Part shown: piece by piece, positions 9,411 to 17,959 of the stretch
Layout: each line of letters begins with the position of its first letter
Position numbering within the stretch: the stretch's first letter is position 1
Assembly: GCA_012728855.1 (NCBI GenBank)
Contig: JAAYEH010000440.1
Coordinates: 1 to 51,513, forward strand
Source of the DNA: Rhodopirellula sp.
GTDB taxonomy: Bacteria; Planctomycetota; Planctomycetia; Pirellulales; Thermoguttaceae
Direction: 5' to 3'
Length of the DNA: 51,513 nucleotides
The notes under the pieces: generated by a model
Told to the model about the DNA's origin: nothing
What the model saw: the letters and a program-made list of their open reading frames with translations, nothing else
Databases searched by the model: none
Position numbers and translations under genes: made by a program

Positions 9411-10301
9411 TCACGGTTTCGACGCCAACTCCGCGGCAACCGCATCGAAGAAGGCCACCGACTGGGCGATCTCCGGCAGGGAGTTGAGCCAGTTGTGCTC
9501 ATACTCGATGGAAAACACTCCCTTGAACCCCTGCCGATACACCTCGGCCAGCACGGCTTTCAAATCCGCTTCGCCGGTTCCCCAAGGCACGTCGTGGGCA
9601 TCCTTGCGGCCGTACTTATTGAGATCCTTCAAATGGAAGCTGACGATCCGGCCCTCCAGCTTCTTCACGGCATCGAGCGGATTGATCCCGGATCGCATCC
9701 AATGGCCGGTGTCCGCACACGCGCCGATTCGCTTGCTCCGGCCTTTGGTGACCTCCAAAACGGTGTCGGGGTTCCAGTAGCGTGACGGTTCGGGGTGATT
9801 GTGCAAGGCGACGTTGATCTCGTACTCCTCGCACAGTTTTTCGAGCAGATCGAAGGAGTCGGCGGTGGGCTCGGAGACGATCGTCTCGATTCCCATGTCC
9901 TTGGCGAAATCGAAGACGGCCCGGCTCCCCGCCTCGTCGTTCGGCAATCCGACCACACCGAAATTGACCAGGTTGACGCCGGCATCCTGCAATGTCGCCT
10001 TGACGGCTTGACGGATCTCGGGCGACATGGTCGGCCCGAACTGAACTTCGGGCTTCTCGGCGCTGAGCTTCTGACCCGGATAGGCTTCGAGCCAGCGGAG
10101 ACCGAGGGATCGGTTCTTTTGGACCGCCTCCTCCCAGGTGAAGCGGTTGAAGCTATAAGCCTGGCAGCCGAGCTTCCAACCGATCTTTTCGGCGTGCGGT
10201 GAACCCGGGCCGGTTTCGGCGGCACAAAGCCGCCTGCCGCTGCCGCCGGCAGCGGCGGCGGCAATCATACCTGTGGCTTTCAAAAAATCGCGACGATCCA
10301 T
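9411..10301 (-). CDS. Tat-exported sugar phosphate isomerase/epimerase-like protein
   Basis: A 296-residue protein of the xylose isomerase-like TIM-barrel family (AP endonuclease 2 fold). The N-terminus MDRRDFLKATG is a textbook twin-arginine signal, followed by an Ala/Gly-rich hydrophobic stretch ending near LCAAE, so it works in the periplasm. Barrel motifs: LGCQAYSFNRF, GVNLVNFGVVGLPND, VALHNHPEPSRYW, ACADTGHWMRSG and SFHLKDLNKYG, with the metal-ligand pattern E/D/H of the family; FSIEYEHNW near the end carries the last glutamate. The ATG at 10301 starts directly on the Tat motif; another ATG lies 15 bases upstream. Neighbours of this type point to inositol or keto-sugar degradation, but the substrate cannot be read. 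Confidence 0.88.
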   Translation of the reverse strand: MDRRDFLKATGMIAAAAAGGSGRRLCAAETGPGSPHAEKIGWKLGCQAYSFNRFTWEEAVQKNRSLGLRWLEAYPGQKLSAEKPEVQFGPTMSPEIRQAVKATLQDAGVNLVNFGVVGLPNDEAGSRAVFDFAKDMGIETIVSEPTADSFDLLEKLCEEYEINVALHNHPEPSRYWNPDTVLEVTKGRSKRIGACADTGHWMRSGINPLDAVKKLEGRIVSFHLKDLNKYGRKDAHDVPWGTGEADLKAVLAEVYRQGFKGVFSIEYEHNWLNSLPEIAQSVAFFDAVAAELASKP

Positions 10302-10437
10302 GAAGTCAATCCTCATTCCATGGGTTACGGGGCCTTGAACCATGCCGGATTATACAACGCCGGCCGGTAGCCGCGAAAGGTCGAGAGTCCGGAGCCAAGC
10401 CATCCGATTGGCTCTCGGCCCTGGACTGGAAGCAGCC

Positions 10438-10542
10438 TTAGAAGCCCTAACAAACGGGGACTGGCTGCGAGCCAAACCTTCGCAAAACCCGCAGAATATA
10501 CGTCCTGGCGAGGTGCCTGTCCCCGTATTGTTTGGGCTTCTT
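10438..10542 (+). repeat. palindromic REP-like element, subtype A, copy 1
   Basis: About 105 bases with imperfect inverted ends (TTAGAAGCCCTAACAAACGG and its mirror ending GGGCTTCTTA) around the inner pair GGGGACTGGCTGCGAGCC and GGCGAGGTGCCTGTCCCC. A second copy lies in the opposite orientation at 38913-39014. It belongs to the core family GGGGACTGGC...GCCTGTCCCC repeated through this window. Confidence 0.85.
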
Positions 10543-10569
10543 AAAGGACTCCGGGATTTCCAGCCTGCG

Positions 10570-10728
10570 GTGTGGCACTGCTTGTGATTGGCCGGATTCC
10601 CCATTGGTCTAAAACGTGCCACAATCACAAGCAGTGGAACGTAGCGCCGCCTCCTGCGCCGCACTGCTTGGAGTTGTGGATAGGTCGATAGAAATGGACA
10701 ACGCATTCAACTCCAAGCAGTGCCACAC
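10570..10728. repeat. MITE-like element with 14-bp terminal inverted repeats, copy 1
   Basis: 159 bases. The ends GTGTGGCACTGCTT (10570-10583) and AAGCAGTGCCACAC (10715-10728) are perfect inverted repeats. Inside, two hairpins follow each other: CACTGCTTGTGATTG pairs with CAATCACAAGCAGTG, and ACTGCTTGGAGTTG pairs with CAACTCCAAGCAGT (the arms end at 10724). A related element with the same ends is at 50307-50528. There is no coding sequence. Confidence 0.8.
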
Positions 10729-10741
10729 AACGGTACCGACG

Positions 10742-10815
10742 CTAAGAGCCTATCCCAAAACCGCTGGGGACTGGCTCATTTTGCGGAGTCTTCGGAGCAA
10801 AATGTGCCTGTCCCC
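10742..10815 (+). repeat. palindromic element, subtype C, truncated copy
   Basis: Begins AAGAGCCTATCCCAAAACC and runs through GGGGACTGGCTCATTTTGCG to ATGTGCCTGTCCCC. It is nearly identical to the intact copy at 47621-47723 but lacks the right-hand arm; its place is taken by the 3' end of the FAD oxidoreductase gene. Confidence 0.85.
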
Positions 10816-10826
10816 TTCTCCCGACG

Positions 10827-12917
10827 CTAGGGCTTGACCGGCAAGAACTGCACTGCGTCCGCCACCACGTATCCATCGGCCCCGGCATTGGACACGGTGA
10901 CCGTCGCCGGCTGGCCGCCTGTAAAACGGAAGGTTCCCAAGGCGATGAAGAGGCCGTCGATCGGCGGCGGTTGCCGCTGGTTGATGCTTGCCTCGGTTTC
11001 GCCTTCGGCGTGGCGGATTGTGACCCGTGCGTTGGTTGCCCTGTTGCCGGAGGCCGAATAGGCCAGGCGGACTTCGTAGCCGCCGGATTCGGCAATCGGG
11101 ATCTCGAAGACCGCCTCTTTCTCGCCCTGACCGGAGTTGCCGTCGTGCCGGTATCCGGCATCGACCCAGTTTCCCAGAGTGGCGCTGGCCGACCATTCGC
11201 CCACGAACTTTGCTCGCCAGTCATCGACCACCACGCCGCTCAGTTTCGACGCCGGCACGGACCGATCGTCCGCCGGCGCGGTTCGGGTCCACTCGAGCAC
11301 TTGACCGTCGGCCAAGAGCCGCTGCCGGAGCTTGGCATAGTCGACGTCTTGCACGGTAATGCCGTCACGGATCGCCTGGTCGGCGGCAGTCGCGGCGCTC
11401 TGGCCGAGGATCATGAACACGGGTTCCATGCGGATCGATCCGTAGGCGATGTGCGAACTGCTCACGCAGACCGGTACGAGCAGGTTCTCGCACTGTCCCT
11501 TCTTGGGCACGAGCGATCCGTAGGAGATCTGATAAGGGCCGTTGGTGCCGACGCCGATATCCCCCTCGTTCTGCACGTGGCCCTCCGGTGTCACATAGCG
11601 CTGGACGTTGTGGGAGTCCATGGTATACGAGCCCATGCCGACCGGTTCCGGCACTTCGCTCCGCTTGAGCAACTCGTTCTCCGTCATGACGAAGCGGCCG
11701 ACCATCCGCCGGGCTTCGCGGACGTAGATCTGGTGAGGCCAGTGGCCGTTATCGAGGAACTCGTCCTCGGCGAGCCCCCATTGGCTCATCGCCGTTCGAA
11801 CTTCTGCCGGAACCTGCGGGTCATTCGCCAGGAAATACATCAACCCCTTCTGGTAAAGCTCGTGTTCCTCGACGATCTCGCGCCGGCGCTCGTAGCTGGC
11901 CTCCGGATAGTCGTAGTTCATCCCGATGTTGTCGGTACTGAACGGGCCGTGGTTGTTCGTGTCCGTCTTGCCGTTGGGGATACGGTCGAACTTCTTGAAG
12001 ACTTCCCGCCAACCGGCATCGAACACGCGGACCAACAGTGCGTACTGATCCGGATCGTATTCTTCCGGCTTGGGAAACGGCACGCGGTTCTCCGCGACAT
12101 CGGTCAGGCACATGCGGAAGCAGTAGGCTTGAATGCGATGGTCGCCCTCGCCTTTCGTACCGGGCGGATCGGCACTGATTCGCGGCAGCAGCCCGCTGGA
12201 CGGATCGCCCGGCACTCGGTTGGGATCGACAGGGCGATCGAGCACGCCAAAGTGGTGGTGATGGTGCAGCACACCGGTTTGAACTCCATTCCATGTTTCC
12301 TCGTAGACGCGGTTGGCCTCGCGGCCGACGTGATAGTCGACCTTGGCGGCGGCCATCAGGTCGCCTTCGTAGGTAGCGTCGATGAACATCCTGCCGGCAA
12401 AAGTTCGGCCGTCGAGCGTGGTGATCGACCGGATGCGGGGGCCTTCCATGCGAACGCCGTCTCGACGTTCGAGCCAGGCATCGCGGACTGCCGGGATCTC
12501 TTCTTCTTCGATCCATGCGTCGAAAATGGCTTCCGCAACGTGAGGCTCAAACACCCACATGGTGGACTGCTGGTCGCCGACCACTTGGTCCGACTGGTCG
12601 GGAAGTTGCTTTGGCGGCGACCATTTCCAGGCATCGGGTTTCTGATAGTGCTTCCAGACGCGATGATAGAACTGCCGCGAGAGGCCCCCGATCGTCTCCT
12701 TCCTGCCGCTGTCGGTCCATCCCAGGCCGCCGCTGGTCAGGCCGCCGAGGTGCTTATCAGGGCTGACAATCATGACGCTTCGGCCCATCTTCTTGGCTTG
12801 AATCGCCGCGGTGACCGCCGCGCTCGTGCCGCCATAGATGACCACGTCGTAAACTTGCTCGGCCGCACGTCCGCGTGTGGCGAGAAGGAGTAGTGCCGAA
12901 ATAAGGATGCGTTTCAC
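10827..12917 (-). CDS. secreted FAD-dependent oxidoreductase with golvesin-like C-terminal domain
   Basis: A 696-residue protein. A signal peptide (KRILISALLLLATRGRAAE) is followed by a Rossmann FAD-binding motif, VVIYGGTSAAVTAAIQAKKMG, a G-x-G-x-x-(A) type variant of the FAD_oxidored family common in planctomycetes, and LGGLTSGGLGWTDSG. The central part has GRMFIDATYEGDLMAAA, another hallmark of the family. Residues about 555-696 form a separate beta domain resembling the golvesin/xanthan lyase carbohydrate-binding module and ending VVADAVQFLP. It probably oxidises a sugar-like substrate outside the cytoplasm. The start is GTG. Its 3' end abuts a truncated palindromic repeat. Confidence 0.88.
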   Translation of the reverse strand: MKRILISALLLLATRGRAAEQVYDVVIYGGTSAAVTAAIQAKKMGRSVMIVSPDKHLGGLTSGGLGWTDSGRKETIGGLSRQFYHRVWKHYQKPDAWKWSPPKQLPDQSDQVVGDQQSTMWVFEPHVAEAIFDAWIEEEEIPAVRDAWLERRDGVRMEGPRIRSITTLDGRTFAGRMFIDATYEGDLMAAAKVDYHVGREANRVYEETWNGVQTGVLHHHHHFGVLDRPVDPNRVPGDPSSGLLPRISADPPGTKGEGDHRIQAYCFRMCLTDVAENRVPFPKPEEYDPDQYALLVRVFDAGWREVFKKFDRIPNGKTDTNNHGPFSTDNIGMNYDYPEASYERRREIVEEHELYQKGLMYFLANDPQVPAEVRTAMSQWGLAEDEFLDNGHWPHQIYVREARRMVGRFVMTENELLKRSEVPEPVGMGSYTMDSHNVQRYVTPEGHVQNEGDIGVGTNGPYQISYGSLVPKKGQCENLLVPVCVSSSHIAYGSIRMEPVFMILGQSAATAADQAIRDGITVQDVDYAKLRQRLLADGQVLEWTRTAPADDRSVPASKLSGVVVDDWRAKFVGEWSASATLGNWVDAGYRHDGNSGQGEKEAVFEIPIAESGGYEVRLAYSASGNRATNARVTIRHAEGETEASINQRQPPPIDGLFIALGTFRFTGGQPATVTVSNAGADGYVVADAVQFLPVKP

Positions 12918-13063
12918 GAGAAGGGGCTCCGTTGGGCGAGTTTCGCGAGTGGATAGAATTGCTGCGAATCGAAACTATCTGAGCCGCGGATAACTTCTCA
13001 TTGTACGCTCGATGGTCGATCGGTTGTATGGCCGTGACGCGGGAAAAGGTCGGGAGTCCTTTC

Positions 13064-13098
13064 TTCCGTGGCGACCGCTTGGAGCGGCCGCCACGGAA
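13064..13098 (-). terminator. long hairpin downstream of the DUF4112 gene
   Basis: A 16-bp stem with one G:T-type mismatch, TTCCGTGGCGACCGCT against AGCGGCCGCCACGGAA, with a 3-base loop. It lies 64 bases beyond the stop of the DUF4112 gene on the minus strand; on the strand transcribed for that gene the sequence before and after is pyrimidine/purine rich (GGGAGTTTTTTTCC on the entry side). It can act as a terminator or insulate the FAD oxidoreductase promoter. Confidence 0.55.
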
Positions 13099-13161
13099 AA
13101 AAACTCCCAACCCCCTGGGAGCTTGGAGCAGCCCGATGCTTTGCCGCTCTCCGCCGTCGCC

Positions 13162-13590
13162 TTAATGCGTCAGTTTTCTATCGAGACGGACTGGTCGCCG
13201 ACGGGCAAGTTCGATCGTTGCGATTCGCTGTTGCGAGGCAAGGTAGTCTTCCAGCAGAGAAAGGTTTTTCACGTTCGCCTTCCATGCCAAGTCGATCAAA
13301 TCGCCGACGACCGGAACGACGCCGGCCACCAGATCGAGTCCGACATTGGCAACCATCCTTGCCAACAGTGGCCGTGGCGCTCCGAGGCGGGCCGCCTCCC
13401 GAATCAAGTAGACCGATACGCCGGCGGTGACCGCGTCGCCCAGTCCGGGCACCAAGCCGATGATCCCGTCGAGTCCAAACCGGACCGGTATGCCGGGTAT
13501 CCGGAAAGCGGTATCCAGCCAACGGGTCAGTCTGCGGACACGCCGGAGTCTCTTGATTTGATCCGCTGAGAGCGTCATGTCATCGGCCAT
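13162..13590 (-). CDS. DUF4112 domain protein
   Basis: A 142-residue protein matching DUF4112: a basic N-terminal helix (RLRRVRRLTRWLD), then PGIPVRFGLDGIIGLVPGLGD, AGVSVYLIREAARLGAP, LARMVANVGLDLVAGVVPVVG and DLIDLAWKANVKNL. The glycine/proline-bounded hydrophobic segments suggest two short membrane-inserted helices. The family's function is unknown. The ATG at 13590 fits; a second in-frame ATG is 12 bases inside. It stands alone, with a strong hairpin after it. Confidence 0.88.
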   Translation of the reverse strand: MADDMTLSADQIKRLRRVRRLTRWLDTAFRIPGIPVRFGLDGIIGLVPGLGDAVTAGVSVYLIREAARLGAPRPLLARMVANVGLDLVAGVVPVVGDLIDLAWKANVKNLSLLEDYLASQQRIATIELARRRPVRLDRKLTH

Positions 13591-13808
13591 ATCGGAACCC
13601 TACTTTGGCGATTGCCACCATGAGCTTCCAAGACATCCTGCGAAAACGGGGGTAGACCCCCTCGCCTTGCTTTGCTTTGCCATATTTTACACAATGACCG
13701 GGAGCCATTCGCCGTTCTGTCAGAGCCAAGGGTAGGGCAATTGCCATGCCGCGAAGGGGATTCTGGAGAACATTGGAGATTCACTCGCTGTTCCATGAGG
13801 TAGAAACC

Positions 13809-14801
13809 ATGTCAACAAGCGGCTTTCCACGAAGACCTCTTCTTTTCATCGGGACAGCCTTGGCCCTGTTTGCTTCGCCAAGCCTTGCCACCGATCCCAT
13901 TCTCCTCGTGCTCAATAAGCACGAGGACACGATGGTAATGGTAAATCCTGCCACCCTAAAGGTGCTGACCAAGATCCCTGCCGGGCACGACCCGCACGAG
14001 ATGGTCGTCACTCCCGACGGGCGTTTCGCCTACGTTTCAAACTACGCGGCGCCGGGCAACACGGTATCGGTCATCGACCTGGTCGGCAAGACGCTGGTGA
14101 CGCAGGTCCGCACCGACCCCTACACCCGCATTCACGGCGCGGCGATCTCGCCCGATGGCAAGCACGCCTACTTCACGGCAGGACAGACGGGCTATGTGGT
14201 CGAGATCGATACGCAGACCAATACGGTCCGCCGCGCGATTCCGACGCACGGCAAGATCTCGCACATGGTGCTGGTCTCGCCCGATGGCACGCGGATCTAT
14301 ACGGCCAATATCGTCAGCCGGAGTGTGTCGGTGATCGACCGGGCCACGGGCGAACTGATCGCGCAGGTGCCTTGTGACGCGGGCTGCGAAGGCATGGCCT
14401 TTACGCCCGATGGAAAGCATCTCTGGGCGGCCAACCAGAACGCGGGCAATATCACCGTGATCGATCTGGCTACGAACGAGGTGGTCAAGACGTTTTCTTG
14501 CCCCGGGGTGCCGCTACGGATCCACTTCGCTGCGGAAGGAAGAATTGCGCTGGTGAGCAGTTGGGAGGCTAAGGGGAGCCTCGTCGTACTCGATGTGCCC
14601 ACTTGCCGGGAACTCCATCGCATCGCGTTGGGCAACCAGCCGATCGGGATCGAAGTGGCGCCGGACGAGAGCCGGGCGTTTGTCAGCAACATGACGTCCG
14701 ATGAGATTCACGTCGTCGATATGAAGCAATGGAAGGTCGTGGATCGATTCCAGCCCGGCAAAGGCGTCGACGCGATGCTTTGGTGGTGTCCGCCAAAGTA
14801 G
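13809..14801 (+). CDS. secreted YVTN-type beta-propeller protein
   Basis: A 330-residue protein. The signal peptide is LLFIGTALALFASPSLA. The body is made of repeated 40-residue blades in the YVTN/YncE style: VTPDGRFAYVSNY, ISPDGKHAYFTAG, VSPDGTRIYTANIV and FTPDGKHLWAANQ, each followed by a SVIDL-like strand, giving about seven blades. Such proteins bind partners or sugars outside the cytoplasm; no catalytic residues are visible. The ATG at 13809 is preceded by GAGG about 8 bases upstream; a longer in-frame start at 13746 would hide the signal peptide. The gene is followed after 15 bases by the ABC permease, so the two may be one transcript. Confidence 0.85.
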   Translation: MSTSGFPRRPLLFIGTALALFASPSLATDPILLVLNKHEDTMVMVNPATLKVLTKIPAGHDPHEMVVTPDGRFAYVSNYAAPGNTVSVIDLVGKTLVTQVRTDPYTRIHGAAISPDGKHAYFTAGQTGYVVEIDTQTNTVRRAIPTHGKISHMVLVSPDGTRIYTANIVSRSVSVIDRATGELIAQVPCDAGCEGMAFTPDGKHLWAANQNAGNITVIDLATNEVVKTFSCPGVPLRIHFAAEGRIALVSSWEAKGSLVVLDVPTCRELHRIALGNQPIGIEVAPDESRAFVSNMTSDEIHVVDMKQWKVVDRFQPGKGVDAMLWWCPPK

Positions 14802-14816
14802 TCAGGGAGAATCTGC

Positions 14817-16331
14817 GTGTCCAGCGGCGTCCTGGTGATCGATCAAGCTTGGCCATTGCTGTTGAATACCGCCGTTCTGGTGGCGGCCACCTGGACGATC
14901 AGTTTGCCGCTGGGGTCGCTGCTGGGATGGCTGCTGCTGCGGACCGATCTGCCGGGACGAAGGGCGGCGATAATCCTGCTGGGAGTTCTGCTCTTCGTGC
15001 CGCTCTATTTGCAGGCGGCGGCCTGGCAGGCTGGATTCGGTTTGCAGGGGTGGGCGATACTCGTCTTCGGGATGCCCGTCTGGCTGGAAAGTTGGACTGG
15101 GTCCATTTGGGTACACGCCATGGCGGCATTGCCCTGGGTGACCTTGATCGCGGGCGCGGGGTTCCGGCTGGTCGAACCGGAGTTGGAGGAGCAGGCGATC
15201 CTCGACGCAACGCCGCGGCAAGTCTTCTTCCACGTCACCGCTCGCTCCGCTCTGCCGGCAATCACGATCGCGGCGGTCTGGGTGATGATCCTCACCGCGG
15301 GAGAAATGACCGTGACCGACCTGTTCGGTGTGCGGACCTACGCGGAAGAAGTCTACACGCGGATGGCGATGGGAGAAGGGCCGAGGCAATCGCTGGTGAG
15401 CGTGCTGCCGGGCATGCTGCTCTTGGCCGTGCTCGTCGGCGCGGCAATTGTCGCCGTTGCTCGGATCGCACCGCGTGACCGGCCGATCCCAATGCGGGCG
15501 CGGTGGGTGTACCGGCTGGGAAGATGGCGCGTTTTCGCCGTGCTGCTCACGGCAATCGTGCTGGTTATCCTCGTGGGGATCCCGCTGGGTAATCTCCTTT
15601 ACAAGGCCGGGGCCGTGGTGAGGATGTCCGACGACGAGATGGTGCGAAGCTGGTCCGGGTGGAAACTGGTCACGATGGTGGTGACGAGTCCCCTTCGCAA
15701 TGCACGAGAATTCGCCTGGTCGTTGGCGTTGAGCGGGTCGGCGGCGACGGCGGCTGTGGCGGCGGCGATCGGGGCGGCATGGTGGTCGCGGCGAGGCGAA
15801 GCGGCGACGGCAACGACCGTCGGGTTGGCTGCCGTGGCTTTGGCCGTGCCCGGACCGTTGGTGGGGCTGGCGACGATCGCGCTGGTAAACCGGCCGGAAG
15901 TTCCGCTGCTCGCATACCTCTACGATCGATCGATTCTCGCGCCGTGGCTGGCGTTGGTTATCCGTTGTTTTCCGCCGGCGGTTCTCATCCTCTGGCAGGC
16001 GATGCGGACGATTCCCCGCGAAATGCTCGACGCCGCGGCGGTCGATGGAGCGAGCCCGGCGGGACAACTGTGGCGCATCGTGTTGCCGAGTCGGCTTCAC
16101 GCTTTAGGTCTGGCCTGGCTGATCGCCTGGGCCGTGGCGCTGGGAGACCTGGCCGCGAGCATCCTCGTTGTCCCTCCAGGCGTGACGACTCTCTCAATCC
16201 GCATTTTCGGCCTGCTGCACTACGGCGTCGAAGACCAGGTAGCCGGGATCTGCCTGGCGATGACGGCGATCTTCGCGGGAATCGCCGCCTTGGCCATATT
16301 TCTGGCCGGCCGCTGGCGAAAGGCTGCTTGA
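14817..16331 (+). CDS. double-domain ABC transporter permease (iron/thiamine type)
   Basis: A 504-residue inner-membrane protein with about 12 predicted membrane helices in two repeated halves. Each half ends in a cytoplasmic EAA-type loop that docks to an ATPase: EEQAILDATPRQVFFHVTAR (about 125-145) and REMLDAAAVDGASPAGQLWR followed by IVLP (about 400-423). This is the layout of FbpB/ThiP-type permeases for ferric iron, thiamine or similar small substrates. The GTG at 14817 follows AGGGAGA by six bases. No ATPase or substrate-binding protein gene lies beside it, so the transporter must be completed from elsewhere, or the adjacent propeller protein may take part; the latter is only a guess. 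Confidence 0.88.
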   Translation: MSSGVLVIDQAWPLLLNTAVLVAATWTISLPLGSLLGWLLLRTDLPGRRAAIILLGVLLFVPLYLQAAAWQAGFGLQGWAILVFGMPVWLESWTGSIWVHAMAALPWVTLIAGAGFRLVEPELEEQAILDATPRQVFFHVTARSALPAITIAAVWVMILTAGEMTVTDLFGVRTYAEEVYTRMAMGEGPRQSLVSVLPGMLLLAVLVGAAIVAVARIAPRDRPIPMRARWVYRLGRWRVFAVLLTAIVLVILVGIPLGNLLYKAGAVVRMSDDEMVRSWSGWKLVTMVVTSPLRNAREFAWSLALSGSAATAAVAAAIGAAWWSRRGEAATATTVGLAAVALAVPGPLVGLATIALVNRPEVPLLAYLYDRSILAPWLALVIRCFPPAVLILWQAMRTIPREMLDAAAVDGASPAGQLWRIVLPSRLHALGLAWLIAWAVALGDLAASILVVPPGVTTLSIRIFGLLHYGVEDQVAGICLAMTAIFAGIAALAIFLAGRWRKAA

Positions 16332-16426
16332 GAGGAATCTTTCCCACGGCGCCGGGCATGATGTTTGGGTATACTGAAGTAGGGTTTTCTTCCGTGAACT
16401 CTGTACGCCGGGCTCGCATGCTTGGC

Positions 16427-16523
16427 TCGTTTAACCGCAACGGCCAACGGCCTGCGCGAGGGGCTGCGACAAAGTCCGCCACGGCACACTTCGCGCCGGC
16501 CGTTGGCCGTTGCGGTTAAACGA
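16427..16523. repeat. 26-bp perfect inverted repeat element
   Basis: The arms at 16427-16452 (TCGTTTAACCGCAACGGCCA and on) and 16498-16523 are perfect reverse complements, with a 45-base GC-rich loop. The element sits between the ABC permease and the DUF1570 gene. It may act as a terminator or be a separate palindromic repeat family; it lacks the GGGGACTGGC core. Confidence 0.85.
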
Positions 16524-16607
16524 ACTGGATTGCGGCCTCAGGCCGCTTTATGAAATCTGAATTGGCCTTCGTGTATAGCCATTGAACCCTAAGAAGGTGT
16601 TGTTGCC

Positions 16608-17762
16608 GTGCGTCTTGCGAAATTCACGATTACCGCTGTCATTCTCGGATCGTCCTCGCTGTTGGGAGTCCCCGCGGCTTCCGCTTTGGATCATGTTGTG
16701 CTGCGTCGCGACGGCAAACAGATCGAGGTGGCGGGCAAGTTGTTGGTGGCCGCGCAGGACGGCGGTCTGCTGCTGATGGCTCGCGACGGCGTTCTCTGGG
16801 CGGTTACGCCCGACGAATTGGTCTCGAAGTCGAGCGATGCGGCGCCGTTCGAGCCGCTGGGGGCGAAAGAACTCGGCGCGAAGATTCTTGCCGATTTGCC
16901 GGCCGGGTTCGACTGCTACGAGACGGCCCATTATCTGATCGTTTACAACACGTCGCGCGGATACGCGCAGTGGTGCGGATCGCTCTTCGAACGGCTCTAT
17001 ATGGCATTCACCAACCATTGGACGCGGAAGGGCTTCGAACTGTCGGAGCCGGAGTTTCCCCTGGTGGCGTTGGTGTTCGCCGATCGGCGAAGCTACGCCG
17101 ATTATGCACGCCCCGAAATCGGCGACAACGCGGGGTCGATCATCGGTTATTTCAGCCTGGCGAGCAACCGGATGGCAATGTACGACCTGACCGGCACACA
17201 GGCTTTGAATCGGACGACGGATCGCAACTCGGCCGCCGAGATCAACCGTATTCTCGCCCAACCCGCCGCCGAGCGGATCGTGGCCACGATCGTCCACGAG
17301 GCGACGCACCAAATCGCTTTCAACTGCGGTTTGCACACTCGCTACAGCGACTGCCCCTTGTGGTTCAGCGAAGGCATCGCCGTCTATTTCGAAACGCCGG
17401 ACCTCGGCAGTTCCCGCGGCTGGCGAAGCATCGGGACGGTGAATACGACACGGCTGGCCCAATTCCGACAATCGCTACGGAGCCGGCCCTCCGATTCGTT
17501 GGTCACACTGATTCGCGACGACGAGCGGTTGCGCAAGAGCGGAGAGACCCTCGATGCCTATGCCGAAGCCTGGGCGTTGACCTATTTCCTCATCCGGCAA
17601 TACCCACGGCAGTATCTCGCCTATCTCAAGACCTTGTCGGAGAAGACGCCGCTGATTTGGGACGAGCCGGAGACCAGGATCCGAGAGTTCAAAGCGGCGT
17701 TCGGCGAGGATCTGCACGCCCTGGATGCCGAGTTCTTACGGTATATGGGCAAAGTACGGTAG
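16608..17762 (+). CDS. secreted DUF1570 protein with HExxH motif
   Basis: A 384-residue protein. The signal peptide (ITAVILGSSSLLGVPAASA) is followed by a short beta domain, then a region from about 100 typical of DUF1570, a planctomycete-rich family of peptidase MA-like folds. The zinc-protease motif HEATH appears in TIVHEATHQIAFN at about residue 227, with a downstream FSEGIAVYFE supplying the likely third metal ligand glutamate. I infer a gluzincin-type metallopeptidase in the periplasm; the substrate is unknown. The start is GTG at 16608; a ribosome-binding site is weak. Confidence 0.85.
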   Translation: MRLAKFTITAVILGSSSLLGVPAASALDHVVLRRDGKQIEVAGKLLVAAQDGGLLLMARDGVLWAVTPDELVSKSSDAAPFEPLGAKELGAKILADLPAGFDCYETAHYLIVYNTSRGYAQWCGSLFERLYMAFTNHWTRKGFELSEPEFPLVALVFADRRSYADYARPEIGDNAGSIIGYFSLASNRMAMYDLTGTQALNRTTDRNSAAEINRILAQPAAERIVATIVHEATHQIAFNCGLHTRYSDCPLWFSEGIAVYFETPDLGSSRGWRSIGTVNTTRLAQFRQSLRSRPSDSLVTLIRDDERLRKSGETLDAYAEAWALTYFLIRQYPRQYLAYLKTLSEKTPLIWDEPETRIREFKAAFGEDLHALDAEFLRYMGKVR

Positions 17763-17778
17763 AAGAATGCGGAAATCA

Positions 17779-17790
17779 GCAGCCGGCTGC
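17779..17790 (+). terminator. short palindrome after the DUF1570 gene
   Basis: GCAGCCGGCTGC is a perfect 12-base palindrome 16 bases after the stop, followed by CTGCTTTTCT. A related palindrome, ACAGCCGGGCTGCTTTTT, follows near 17842. The pair may form a weak terminator; similar sequences recur near 42224. Confidence 0.35.
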
Positions 17791-17959
17791 CTGCTTTTCT
17801 CCAATGATTGCGCCGCCATCGGACCTGTTGGTAACAGCCGGGCTGCTTTTTGGCCTCTCCACGGTTGTGAGCGGATTCCGGGTCGGTTATTATCAAAGGA
17901 GTAAGCTTTGCCCGCCCCCCCCGAATTCCCCCCCTGCCTTACCAACAAAGGAGCCATGC

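Noticed and set aside
10971..12893. A 640-codon plus-strand frame opposite the FAD oxidoreductase
   Set aside because: Same reason: the minus strand carries the FAD-binding and golvesin-like motifs.
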